Source of the DNA: Candidatus Hydrogenedentota bacterium | GTDB taxonomy: Bacteria > Hydrogenedentota > Hydrogenedentia > Hydrogenedentiales > CAITNO01 | Direction: 5' to 3' | Assembly (NCBI GenBank): GCA_903922535.1 | Contig: CAIXUF010000360.1 | Span: 1 to 19,408 of the forward strand | Length of the DNA: 19,408 bases | Shown here: positions 1-7,124 of the stretch, one piece after another | Numbering within the stretch: the first letter of the stretch is position 1 | How the letters are laid out: every line of letters begins with the position of its first letter | The notes under the pieces: model-generated | Seen by the model: the letters and a program-made list of their open reading frames with translations, nothing else | Told to the model about the DNA's origin: nothing | Database searches by the model: none | Translations under genes and position numbers: made by a program

Positions 1-392
1 AGATCAGCGGTGCGCTCGCGGAACCGGGGATCCTCGACGGCATCCATGGCCTTGGCATAGCGCTTGGTGAGGCTGTCAAGAACATATTCGACGTTCTTGC
101 GGTCGCCAATAATCCTTTCGCGCACCTCCTCGTGGATCGCCACATCGTCGAGCAACATCAGATGGGCGTAGAATATGTCCGCGTGGGCCTTTCCAAGCCC
201 CTCCGTGGTCTGCCTGATCAGGCGGATGAGGTCTTCGCGGGAGGCGTTGACGGCGCTGTCAAAGCGGCACAGTTCCCTCTCGGGGGCGTCGATGTCATAC
301 TGCGGCACCTCCCACCGGCTCTTGAGAAAGACAAGAGCGGGGGCGATTACAATGCCGGGCGACACGCCTATGCCATGCAGGCTTATCTCCAC
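1..392 (-). CDS. ptsI: Phosphoenolpyruvate-protein phosphotransferase (PTS enzyme I), N-terminal part, runs off the left edge
   Basis: Enzyme I takes phosphate from phosphoenolpyruvate and passes it to HPr in the cytoplasm. Only the first 130 or so codons are present. The start is a GTG at 390-392, preceded by GGAG at eight bases' distance; an ATG at 404-406 is in another frame and stops after seven codons. The translated start has the EI hallmark GIGVSPGIVIAPA, then a helical stretch with FYAHLMLLDD and DPRFRERTAD, typical of the HPr-binding N-terminal region. The catalytic His and the PEP-binding domain lie outside the window. It follows ptsH by 22 bases on the same strand, so the two are almost certainly co-transcribed. 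Full-length status cannot be judged. The family call is secure from the N-terminal motif plus the ptsH neighbour. Confidence 0.93.
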   Translation of the reverse strand, partial: MEISLHGIGVSPGIVIAPALVFLKSRWEVPQYDIDAPERELCRFDSAVNASREDLIRLIRQTTEGLGKAHADIFYAHLMLLDDVAIHEEVRERIIGDRKNVEYVLDSLTKRYAKAMDAVEDPRFRERTAD

Positions 393-414
393 AAAGGAAA
401 CTCCATGTTTTCCG

Positions 415-696
415 TCAGTCCTCGCCGAATCCGGAGGCGAACATCTGGCGCACGGCGGTCATGGCCTCTTCGGCGTCGGGGCCGGAGCAGGTGATCGACA
501 GCCGGCTGCCGCGGGCCGCGCCCAGCGTGAGCAGGCCCATGATGCTCTTTCCGTTCACGGTGTTGCCTCTGAAATTAATGTGGACATCGCTCTCAAAGCG
601 CAGCGTTGTCTGCACCAGCGCGGCGGCGGGCCGCGCGTGCATTCCCAACGCGTTGACCACCATCACCTCTTCTGTCACTTCCGTCATACTGCCCAT
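415..696 (-). CDS. ptsH: Phosphocarrier protein HPr
   Basis: HPr is the small cytoplasmic phosphocarrier: EI phosphorylates a histidine, and HprK phosphorylates a serine as a regulatory mark. The 93-residue product has both sites. The active-site motif NALGMHARPAA places the catalytic His at residue 20, and GKSIMGLLTLGA places the regulatory Ser at about 51. The ATG at 694-696 is chosen because GGAGAGG lies five bases upstream; an ATG nine bases further in (MTEV) is the alternative. Longer upstream extensions in this frame overlap the end of the GH57 gene and are not needed. It lies 32 bases after the GH57 stop and 22 bases before ptsI. The intact Ser site fits the hprK gene in the same operon. 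Confidence 0.96.
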   Translation of the reverse strand: MGSMTEVTEEVMVVNALGMHARPAAALVQTTLRFESDVHINFRGNTVNGKSIMGLLTLGAARGSRLSITCSGPDAEEAMTAVRQMFASGFGED

Positions 697-728
697 GTCC
701 TCTCCATCCGCGCGCCCGGGCCCGCGGT

Positions 729-2915
729 TCAGAACTGCGATACTTCCATCCGCACCGTGCAGGAAAACACACTGTCCCCGGCTTGGTCCAGGCGCCAGAC
801 AGGAACGACAACACATCCCTGGTGCACCCGCTCCTGTCCGCCTTCCGACTGGCTTACCGTCTCGATGGCGAACCGGTGCACCCTGGCGGGCTTCGAAAAC
901 CGCCATCCGCACTCCAACCGCTGCCATTCATCCCGGGCCGCGATATGGGAAAGGCCGTCATTGCATGCGCGCGTGCCGAGCATCGCGCGGCCCAAATCCG
1001 CGTCGTCAGACCGGTAATACCTGTCCGGCGCGGAACCGGTCAGCAGGTTTGCGGCAAATTCGACGCCGAAATACAGATCTTTCGGCCACACGCCTCCGCA
1101 GGCGATATCATACCGGATTTCCACGGCGGATTCACCCGCCACAAGATGGACGCGTTTGGACAGGCGCACCGGAACCGGCCCATGATCGCCGTGCACGCTT
1201 CCCTCGCGTGACAAAATCACCCCATTCTCGTCACAAACCGCCGAATAGACGGCCTTGGCAAAGTCGCCGTATTCCCGGGCGCGGTTGCACCACAGGCTGT
1301 CCGGCGTGGCGGATTCATCCAGAAAGCGGTCGCGCAGCGACACGCGGCGCCACGGATCATAAACGAGATAGGTGTCGAGTCCCTTTTCCTTGGCCTTGAC
1401 CATTTCGTGGATGCTCAGGTCGCCCTGGGCCGACTCGCCTATCTGCACGGCCCCCCTGCGCAGGAGGTCGTGGTAGGGTTCATCGCGGCGGGTCAGGGTG
1501 TTCAGGACATTAAAGGGTTTGGGCTTGAAGTCCGCCTCAAACAGCGTGCCCCCGTCGGTGGGGCTGAGGAACAGGGTCAGGGCGGCGTTCTCCAGCACGC
1601 ACTCGTCGTTGCCGTCGCCGTCAAAATCCGTCTGCTGAACGGTCACGCAGTCCGCGCCGCGGTTTTCCAGGGCGTCCATGGCATTGTCCGCCGCGATAAT
1701 GCACTCGTACAGGGCCGTGCGGAGGTGGTTGAGGTACAGTCCTCCGAAAACGCCGTGCCAGTAGGCGCAGTTGCACTGCCCTTGGTGGAGCAGCCGTTCG
1801 GCGTCAGCCAGGCGCGGGTCGCCCGCATGGGTGGCGCGCAGCCGGTCGAGGCGGTTGCTGGCGCGCAGCATGCGCTTTTGCACGTTGTTTGATTCGTCGT
1901 ATTTGGCCAGGAAATTGCGCCAGAAGCCGCCGCGCAAGAACGGCGCGGTCTGCCGGTACAGGTCGGGGTCTTCCTTAAGCCGGGTCCGGACTTCATTCAG
2001 TGACCGCTGCATGGGGGTGGGCAAGGCCCAGACCATCATTTCCTCGTAGGACGCACAGGTCAGGTAGGTGCGGCCAAGGGCAGGGGCTTGATCAATGTAG
2101 TCGGCGTACGTGGTGGTTGTGAGCCAGTCGCTGTTTTCGGTGAGCGCCGTGAAGAACCGCTCCAGCCAGCCCTCGGTGTACACGCTGCCGTGCGTGCCGG
2201 GCCACACGCCGAACTTCTCGTAGTCGTCATGGAGCACGGCGCAGCGGGTTCCCTCTTCGGTGGCCAACCCGCGCAGGTAGTCGATGGTCTCTTCCACCTG
2301 GTGGAAGGGCACCAGGTACCTCAGTTTCTCCTGAATGGGAAAGGCCTTGACGGCGAGTCCCTCGTCCTCGGTCATGTAATAGCCGTACAACTGGTCGGGC
2401 CGCAGGCCCGAGCACAGGAAGTGGGTGTCGTCCAAGGCGGTGTATTCGACCCCGGACCGGGCCATAATCCGCGCCATTTGCGGTTCCCAGACCCGTTCCG
2501 CCAGCCACATGCCGCGCGGCGCGCGGCCAAAACGGTTCTGGCAGTAGTCGCGCATGCGCGTGATTTGCGCCACGGCGTCTCGCTCGGGGATGGCGCAGAG
2601 CAGCGGCTCGTAGTAGCCGCCGCCCATGATCTCGATCTGGCCCGACGCGCCCAGGCGGGCAAGACGGTCGAGGAACTCCGGCCGGTTCTCCCCGAACCAG
2701 TCAAAGAGCGGCCCGGTAAAATGCAGGACGGCGCGAACGGCGGGAAAGCGCTCGAGCACGTCCAGGAAGGGCTTGTAGGACAGGTCGTAGGCCTGCTCGA
2801 AGACAAACCCGAAATTGCCGACCGGCTGGTGGGCATGGCAGCCGAAAATGAGGTTAATCCGCCTTTTCCGGGGCCTATCGCCGGACAAAGGCCCTTCCAT
2901 AGCCGGTGTGTTCAT
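729..2915 (-). CDS. Glycoside hydrolase family 57 protein, 4-alpha-glucanotransferase / alpha-amylase type (DUF1925/DUF1926 architecture)
   Basis: GH57 enzymes of this type cleave or transfer alpha-1,4-glucan chains (glycogen, maltodextrin) with retention, usually in the cytoplasm. The 728-residue protein has no signal peptide and the usual length for the glucanotransferase branch. Visible GH57 regions are HAHQPVGN near residues 27-34, MGGGYYEP at 97-104, WLAERVWEP at 137-145 with the likely nucleophile Glu140, and HDDYEKFGVWPGTH at 229-242 holding the likely acid Asp (230 or 231). The C-terminal 350 residues match the all-beta DUF1926 region in character. The ATG at 2915 overlaps the hprK stop as ATGA, so translation is probably coupled to hprK. 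Position inside a PTS regulatory operon is unusual. Exact activity (amylase versus transferase) cannot be decided from sequence. Confidence 0.92.
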   Translation of the reverse strand: MNTPAMEGPLSGDRPRKRRINLIFGCHAHQPVGNFGFVFEQAYDLSYKPFLDVLERFPAVRAVLHFTGPLFDWFGENRPEFLDRLARLGASGQIEIMGGGYYEPLLCAIPERDAVAQITRMRDYCQNRFGRAPRGMWLAERVWEPQMARIMARSGVEYTALDDTHFLCSGLRPDQLYGYYMTEDEGLAVKAFPIQEKLRYLVPFHQVEETIDYLRGLATEEGTRCAVLHDDYEKFGVWPGTHGSVYTEGWLERFFTALTENSDWLTTTTYADYIDQAPALGRTYLTCASYEEMMVWALPTPMQRSLNEVRTRLKEDPDLYRQTAPFLRGGFWRNFLAKYDESNNVQKRMLRASNRLDRLRATHAGDPRLADAERLLHQGQCNCAYWHGVFGGLYLNHLRTALYECIIAADNAMDALENRGADCVTVQQTDFDGDGNDECVLENAALTLFLSPTDGGTLFEADFKPKPFNVLNTLTRRDEPYHDLLRRGAVQIGESAQGDLSIHEMVKAKEKGLDTYLVYDPWRRVSLRDRFLDESATPDSLWCNRAREYGDFAKAVYSAVCDENGVILSREGSVHGDHGPVPVRLSKRVHLVAGESAVEIRYDIACGGVWPKDLYFGVEFAANLLTGSAPDRYYRSDDADLGRAMLGTRACNDGLSHIAARDEWQRLECGWRFSKPARVHRFAIETVSQSEGGQERVHQGCVVVPVWRLDQAGDSVFSCTVRMEVSQF

Positions 2916-3880
2916 CCCGCCTGCCCCCGGTTGTTGCGCATAATGTCCTCATTCAGGTCGCGGGCAGTGTGGACGCCCATCTCCTTGAGGCGCTGGTTCA
3001 GCGCGGCCACCTCGATAATGATGGCCACATTGCGCCCGGGCTTGACGGGAATGCGCATGTAGGGAATTCTCACGCCGATGATGTCCACGTAATGCTCCAG
3101 GAGCCCGGTCCGGTCGTACGCCGCCTTGTCGTCCCACTCTTCCAGTTCGGCGACCAGTCCGATGCGCTTGTAATTGCGGACGCGCCCCACGCCGTAAAGC
3201 GCGCGCACGTCGATGATGCCCAGTCCCCGGATTTCCATGCAATGCTTCACGGTCCGGTTCGTCTGGGCGTACAGATAGTCGGCGCGGCGGCGTTTTATTT
3301 CCACCATGTCGTCGGCCACCAACCGGTGGCCCCGCTCGACCAGTTCCAGCGCCGTTTCACTCTTGCCGATGCCCGGCTTGCCCACCACCAGACAACCCAC
3401 GCCGTACACGTCCACCACGGTTCCGTGCAGGACCGTTTCGGGGGAGAATTCCTGGGTGAGATAGAGGATGATGCGGCTGATGACCTCGTCGGTGCTCATG
3501 GTGGAGCGCAGCACGGGGATGCCGTAGCGGTTGCACATGTCGAGCAGGATGGCCTGGGGCATCAGGTTGCGCGAGAGCACAAAGGCCGGGATTTCGAAGG
3601 AAAACATGTTGTTGAGCCGGTTTGCCAGCTCGGCCGGGCGCATCCGCTCCATGAAATGGATTTCGGTGTTGCCCAGCACCTGGACCCGGTCGTTTGCGAA
3701 GTAGTCGAGATAGCCGCTCAGGGCAAGGCCGGGACGGTTCACATCCCAGGAAAAGACCGGCCGTTCCACGCCCTGAAAGCCTGCGAGCAACTCAAAATCA
3801 AGATCCTGCGTCATGTGTTCGAGCATGCGCGACACAGGTATATACTGCTTGCGTTTGACCTTGAGTTTGGTCAGGTCCAT
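2912..3880 (-). CDS. hprK: HPr kinase/phosphorylase
   Basis: HprK is a bifunctional cytoplasmic enzyme that phosphorylates HPr on its regulatory serine with ATP or PPi and reverses this with phosphate, which links carbon state to gene control. From the chosen start the protein has 322 residues, normal for the family. The N-terminal DRTGG-like domain covers roughly 1-130. The kinase domain has HGT at 152-154, the P-loop GKPGIGKS at 167-174, VADD at 188-191, and the HprK signature EIRGLGIIDVRALYG at about 216-230. The ATG at 3880 has GGAGG seven bases upstream; an in-frame start at 3949 would add 23 arginine-rich residues without a good ribosome site. It overlaps the GH57 start by four bases and follows hpf by 87 bases. 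Confidence 0.95.
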   Translation of the reverse strand: MDLTKLKVKRKQYIPVSRMLEHMTQDLDFELLAGFQGVERPVFSWDVNRPGLALSGYLDYFANDRVQVLGNTEIHFMERMRPAELANRLNNMFSFEIPAFVLSRNLMPQAILLDMCNRYGIPVLRSTMSTDEVISRIILYLTQEFSPETVLHGTVVDVYGVGCLVVGKPGIGKSETALELVERGHRLVADDMVEIKRRRADYLYAQTNRTVKHCMEIRGLGIIDVRALYGVGRVRNYKRIGLVAELEEWDDKAAYDRTGLLEHYVDIIGVRIPYMRIPVKPGRNVAIIIEVAALNQRLKEMGVHTARDLNEDIMRNNRGQAG

Positions 3881-3904
3881 ACGTTCGCCTCCTGCCCGGG
3901 CATG

Positions 3905-3939
3905 CGCCTTTCCCCCGCGGGAAACGCGGCGGAAAGGCG
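3905..3939 (-). promoter_or_regulatory. Strong hairpin between hpf and hprK
   Basis: A perfect nine-base stem (3905-3913 with 3931-3939) encloses a second perfect five-base stem (3915-3919 with 3925-3929). It lies in the 87-base gap between hpf and hprK. No T-run follows on the minus strand, so it is not a typical intrinsic terminator. It could be a processing or mRNA-stability element that sets different levels of hpf and of the downstream genes. The structure is seen; the role is inferred. Confidence 0.5.
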
Positions 3940-3967
3940 GCTTGTTCAAATGGTCCCCGTACGGACC

Positions 3968-4534
3968 CTAGATCTCCGGTTCGATCAGCCCGTAGGTCTT
4001 GTCACCCCGGGAATAGAGGACGTTGACCTGCGCGGTCTCCGCGTTGGCGAATACAATGAAGGGGTCATCCACCAGGTTGAGCTGCATGACCGCCTCTTCG
4101 AGGCTCATCGGTTTCATGACCAGCTTTTCGCGGTTGACCACAAGGTGCTTCTCTTCGACCTGCTCCGCGTGATCGCCGTCGCCGTTGGTCGGCTCCAGGG
4201 CAACAATCGCATGCTGGTAGGAGCGCTCCTCGCGCGAGGTGCGGGGCTGGTGGCGGTTGATCCGGTCTTTGTACTTGCGCGCCTGCTTCTCCAGCTTCTC
4301 CAGCACCGCGTCCACCGAGGCGTACATGTCCGAAGAGGCTTCCTTGCTGTGAATGCGCACGCCGTTTGCGTGAAGGTTCACCTCGGCAATGTGCCGGTGC
4401 TTCTCCACATCCAGGACGATATCCACGTCGATAACCTTGTCAAAATGAACTTTGACCTTCTTCAGCGCGCTCTCGATATACGCCTTGAGCGCCTCGCTCA
4501 GGTCCATGTGGCGTCCGGTGATTTTGATGTTCAT
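3968..4534 (-). CDS. hpf: Ribosome hibernation-promoting factor, long form (HPF/YfiA family)
   Basis: HPF binds the 30S decoding region, shuts down translation in slow growth, and in its long form pairs ribosomes into 100S dimers. The 188-residue protein begins MNIKITGRHMDLSEALK, the usual HPF start, and has the beta-alpha-beta S30AE domain to about residue 105 with IHSKEASSDMYASVDAVLEKLEKQ. A charged linker follows (about 105-130), then a C-terminal dimerisation domain ending FIVFANAETAQVNVLYSRGDKTYGLIEP. The ATG at 4534 is chosen because GGGAGG precedes it by ten bases; the reading frame continues 23 codons upstream without coding character. It is the first gene of the minus-strand operon with hprK, GH57, ptsH and ptsI, recalling the hpf position in proteobacterial rpoN operons. 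Confidence 0.95.
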   Translation of the reverse strand: MNIKITGRHMDLSEALKAYIESALKKVKVHFDKVIDVDIVLDVEKHRHIAEVNLHANGVRIHSKEASSDMYASVDAVLEKLEKQARKYKDRINRHQPRTSREERSYQHAIVALEPTNGDGDHAEQVEEKHLVVNREKLVMKPMSLEEAVMQLNLVDDPFIVFANAETAQVNVLYSRGDKTYGLIEPEI

Positions 4535-4567
4535 GGGTAAAGTACCTCCCTGCAAGGTCATGCAGAC

Positions 4568-4623
4568 ATTATAGTGGTTGGCACAAGGGACAGATGTTAG
4601 CATTTATTTTCACGACCAGTCAA
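4568..4623 (-). promoter_or_regulatory. Candidate sigma-70-type promoters for the hpf operon
   Basis: On the minus strand TTGACT (4618-4623) and TAACAT (4594-4599) are separated by 18 bases, which would start transcription near 4587, about 50 bases before the hpf ATG. A perfect TATAAT also lies at 4568-4573 but lacks a recognisable -35 box, and another TATAAT occurs near 4657-4662. The surrounding DNA is clearly more AT-rich than its neighbours, as expected for a promoter. Which box is used cannot be told from sequence. Confidence 0.45.
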
Positions 4624-5022
4624 ACCCTCTTGGTGTTTCCGCATATCTAAGTCACTGATTATAACAACGTTAGCGGGGTGTTCATTGCCGACAGTGGGAA
4701 ATAAATGACTCTCTCCAAAGATCAGTCTTTTTATCAATATTAACATAATGGTTGACAATTTGCCATGCCGTACTGCCCGTGGTCCAGCAAGCGCCAAGCA
4801 AAGACAATGGCAGTCCATGTCACCGCCGCACAGGTTGGCGTCTGGCAGAGGGCCATCGGCGGGTGCAGAAATCCGAGGATTGTCTGAAGGTGTCAGCGCC
4901 GTGTCCCCGTCGGCGTTCGAGGTATCGGTCGCCGGTGCGATGCAGATCAAGAATGTATCCGGTCTTGAAATGGACCCAGAGAAGAGGGGGGGGCGCTGAA
5001 TCTGGAGAAAGAGGGCAAAGTG
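4624..5022. other. Spacer between hpf and the SUMF1-domain gene, no convincing gene
   Basis: About 400 bases without a reading frame that shows family motifs or the G/C third-position bias of the neighbours. The part near 4624-4765 is AT-rich and belongs to the hpf promoter side. A run of eight Gs lies near 4985-4992. Readings of 80-115 codons exist on both strands, but they have mixed codon use and no good ribosome sites. Confidence 0.5.
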
Positions 5023-5866
5023 CTACGGGTTGCGGACGGCGCGGAAGCCGAAGGAGCGCAGCGGATAGTCCGGTATGGAGATGAAGGCGCGGTTGGCCGA
5101 GCGGCAGGCGTCGGGATGGAAATGCCAGGAACCGCCGCGCAACACCCGGGAACCGCCTTCTGACGGGCCTTGTGGATCGGTGTCCTTGAGTGCCGCGGGA
5201 TACTTGTCGAACCAGTCGGCACACCATTCCCAGACGTTGCCGCTCATGTCGCACAGCCCCCCAGGCGTTGGGCTTCTTTGTGCCCACATCATGTGTCTCA
5301 TTTTTGGAATTGCCCGCGCACCAGGCATAGGCGTCGTCCCATGTGTCGCCCCAATAGTACTGTGTTTGGGTGCCCGCGCGGCAGGCATATTCCCATTCGG
5401 CCTCCGTGGGCAGACGATATTCGACCCCCTCTTTTTCGGACAGTTTTTTCAGGAACACCTGGGTATCCTCCCAGGAAACCTGCTCGACCGGGCGTTTCGG
5501 GCCGGTGAACTCGGAGGGATTGTCCCCCATGACCGCAGTCCACTGCTCCTGGGTGACCTCGCAGACACCGATGTAAAAGGGCTTGGTGAGGGTTACCTCG
5601 CGGACTGGTGATTCGTCGTCGCTTCTCCCCGGCTCGTTTTCCGGGCTGCCCATCTTGAATGTGCCGGGCCGGATCAGCCTGAATTCCATGCCAATCGCGT
5701 TCTTGAGCGTGTCCGCGCCGGCCACGACGGCCGCCGCGGCTTTCTTTTCGGACTGTTCCTGCTGGGGCACTGCGGACGGCGCCGTTTCCTCGGCGGCCGC
5801 AGCCGTCCAGCGAAGAACCAGACACAGGGCAAGTGTCACGCACACGACGTGGCTTCGGCAGACCAT
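5023..5866 (-). pseudogene. Secreted SUMF1 / FGE-sulfatase-domain protein, interrupted by a +1 frameshift
   Basis: The gene begins at 5866 (AGGA eight bases upstream) with a signal peptide (MVCRSHVVCVTLALCLVLRW, then a run of alanines). A SUMF1 domain follows, with GMEFRLIRPGTFKMGSPENE, EVTQEQWTAVMG, PVEQVSWEDTQVF and RLPTEAEWEYACRAG. After KKPNAWG the frame is lost; the second frame continues exactly where expected with LCDMSGNVWEWCADW, RVLRGGSW and SFGFRAVRNP, stopping at 5023. Removing one G from the six-G run (C run at 5257-5262 on the plus strand) restores a 280-residue protein. Without correction the first frame runs on to 4820 as nonsense. Of the two cysteines used by true formylglycine-generating enzymes, the first position is Phe (GGSWHF) and only the second is Cys, so oxidase activity is unlikely. 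Sequencing error and true mutation are both possible. Confidence 0.85.
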
Positions 5867-5922
5867 CTTGCTATTCCTTTATCCTGGAAACGGCCGTTGG
5901 GGCAACCATGGCTCGCTTAAGT

Positions 5923-5967
5923 CATGGACGATATGGACTTTATGAACGGCGTGGACGATATGGACTT
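5923..5967. repeat. Five tandem units of a 9-base repeat, consensus near TATGGACGA/TATGGACTT
   Basis: Reading in steps of nine from 5923 gives CATGGACGA, TATGGACTT, TATGAACGG, CGTGGACGA and TATGGACTT. Two 16-base stretches (5925-5940 and 5952-5967) are identical. The array lies upstream of the SUMF1-domain gene and shows no ribosome site. The period of nine keeps any reading frame open, but no gene is implied. Confidence 0.75.
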
Positions 5968-6243
5968 AACCCGGCGGGTGATTCGGATTTGTGTCCATTC
6001 TTTTCCGTAGCGCCTATGGCATTCATGGCTTGGAAAGTTTCTCCCTGAAGCCGACGGCCGTTTGCAGTTCTATCGTATTTGATTATATGCAACCGGGCAG
6101 GGGGATACGCAATTGCCCGTTGACGGCGTGAAGAGGGGTATGGGAGATGGGAAGGATGGTGGGCATCCATGGGAAGAGGGCAGACAGGAATGTCTGCCCC
6201 ACATTAGCACCATACATTTTTGTTGACACACATTTTTATCAAC
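5968..6243. other. Spacer with G-rich stretch and hairpin repeat
   Basis: No gene is supported in this spacer. It contains a purine-rich stretch at about 6130-6180 with GGGA motifs every seven to nine bases, the hairpin repeat at 6178-6199, and a TTGACA at 6223 just before an inverted GTTGA/TCAAC pair. Short readings on either strand lack coding bias. Confidence 0.5.
6178..6199. repeat. Short perfect hairpin repeat, copy A
   Basis: Arms GGGCAGACA and TGTCTGCCC (nine pairs) enclose a GGAA loop, which is a GNRA tetraloop. The 29-base stretch 6177-6205 around it is identical to 8136-8164. No T-run follows, so it is not a plain terminator. Confidence 0.8.
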
Positions 6244-6283
6244 GCTTGCAGAATAGTCAATAATTTACTATAATGCTTGCAGA
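6244..6283 (+). promoter_or_regulatory. Promoter bracketed by a 9-base direct repeat, upstream of the RHH-like gene
   Basis: TTGCAG (6246-6251) and a perfect TATAAT (6269-6274) are 17 bases apart, giving a start near 6281, about 48 bases before the chosen ATG. GCTTGCAGA occurs at 6244-6252 and again at 6275-6283, 31 bases apart (three helical turns), so the two copies lie on the same face and flank the -10 box. This is a natural layout for an operator, possibly for the downstream RHH-like protein itself. Promoter boxes and repeat are seen; the operator role is inferred. Confidence 0.5.
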
Positions 6284-6328
6284 TTGCCTGGGGCACGACC
6301 CTGGGCCAAAGGATGCGGGACGGTGTCC

Positions 6329-6835
6329 ATGCATACACGACAGAAACAGGAACGGGTCATTGAGGCGGTTCGCCGGGGGTTGGAAGGTGAGGAGGCGGTG
6401 GCGTTTGTGCGCCAAAGCGGCTTCCTGACCACTCCGCTGGGCCTGGTGCGCCATCTGCGGGCGCTGGGCGGGCGTGCCCGCATTCTCGAACGCATTCAAG
6501 AAGGCAAAAGCAACGTGGAGATCCTCGAATTGCAGTTTCCCGCCGGGCGGTTGTCGCGATTTCCGTCCGCGCCGCAGGAACAGGCGGAACTTTTCGGCGC
6601 GGTGGACCTTTCCCACGAGCCGGTCAGCCTGCCCAATCTGCTGCCGGGCGACTTCGACACCACCCGGCTTACACTGCGTGTGCCGAATGACCTGTATCAT
6701 GCATTGGGCATCGCGGCACGGGTGGAAGGGGTCAACCGCAATCAGTTGATAGTGGACATCCTAAGCTCCGCGCTCTCGCGCACACCGGGACCGGACCGCT
6801 TTCCAGATTCGGAACTGACTGAGGATGGTGATTGA
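6329..6835 (+). CDS. Uncharacterised protein with a ribbon-helix-helix-like C-terminus
   Basis: I do not recognise this 168-residue cytoplasmic protein as a named family. The N-terminal half (about 1-75) is charged and helical. The middle is proline-rich and loosely conserved in look. Residues about 110-155 read TTRLTLRVPNDLYHALGIAA and then VNRNQLIVDILSSAL. This is a short beta strand with alternating Thr/Leu/Arg followed by two helices, the pattern of Arc/MetJ/CopG DNA-binding proteins. The ATG at 6329 has GGGACGG five bases upstream; a TTG at 6284 would overlap the presumed transcription start. It stands alone with its own promoter and direct repeats, so autoregulation is plausible. A toxin-antitoxin role is not supported, as no partner gene is adjacent. 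Confidence 0.7.
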   Translation: MHTRQKQERVIEAVRRGLEGEEAVAFVRQSGFLTTPLGLVRHLRALGGRARILERIQEGKSNVEILELQFPAGRLSRFPSAPQEQAELFGAVDLSHEPVSLPNLLPGDFDTTRLTLRVPNDLYHALGIAARVEGVNRNQLIVDILSSALSRTPGPDRFPDSELTEDGD

Positions 6836-6851
6836 GGCTGTCTGGATTGGC

Positions 6852-6883
6852 GGGAATTATGGGAGGCAGGGGGGATTGTGGGC
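6852..6883. repeat. Degenerate 9-base-period G-rich repeat
   Basis: Successive units GGGAATTAT, GGGAGGCAG and GGGGGATTG, then TGGGC, lie directly after the RHH-like gene. The period of nine matches the arrays near 5923, 9087 and 13213. Confidence 0.5.
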
Positions 6884-7124
6884 TTCCATTGTTTCCCAGA
6901 CTGCCAAGGCAAATCACCCGGGCATGCCGAGGGCACGCCTTTGGCCTGACAAGGTCTGCGCGTCCATTTTCCTGAGCGCCGAGCACCAGCCCATGGGAAT
7001 GTGGAACGGGGTATGAATCAGGACATACGGAGCGAAGCTTTGTTTTTTTACGCTGAATCCCGATGGTTGTCTGGCATAATACCTTTTTGAAGCGGATTGG
7101 AGCGTGGCGTGAACGGAAACACTG

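Noticed and set aside
2906..4540. Plus-strand open frame of 544 codons over hprK and hpf
   Set aside because: It is the antisense shadow of two certain genes; it has no family motifs or ribosome site.
4752..4757. TTGACA as a plus-strand -35 box
   Set aside because: No -10-like box lies 16-18 bases downstream and no plus-strand gene follows.
4820..5022. C-terminal continuation of the SUMF1-domain gene in its first frame
   Set aside because: After the frameshift the translation is arginine/proline-rich nonsense, while the second frame carries the conserved domain end.
6329..6835. Antitoxin of a toxin-antitoxin pair
   Set aside because: The RHH-like end would fit, but no small toxin gene lies next to it on either side.
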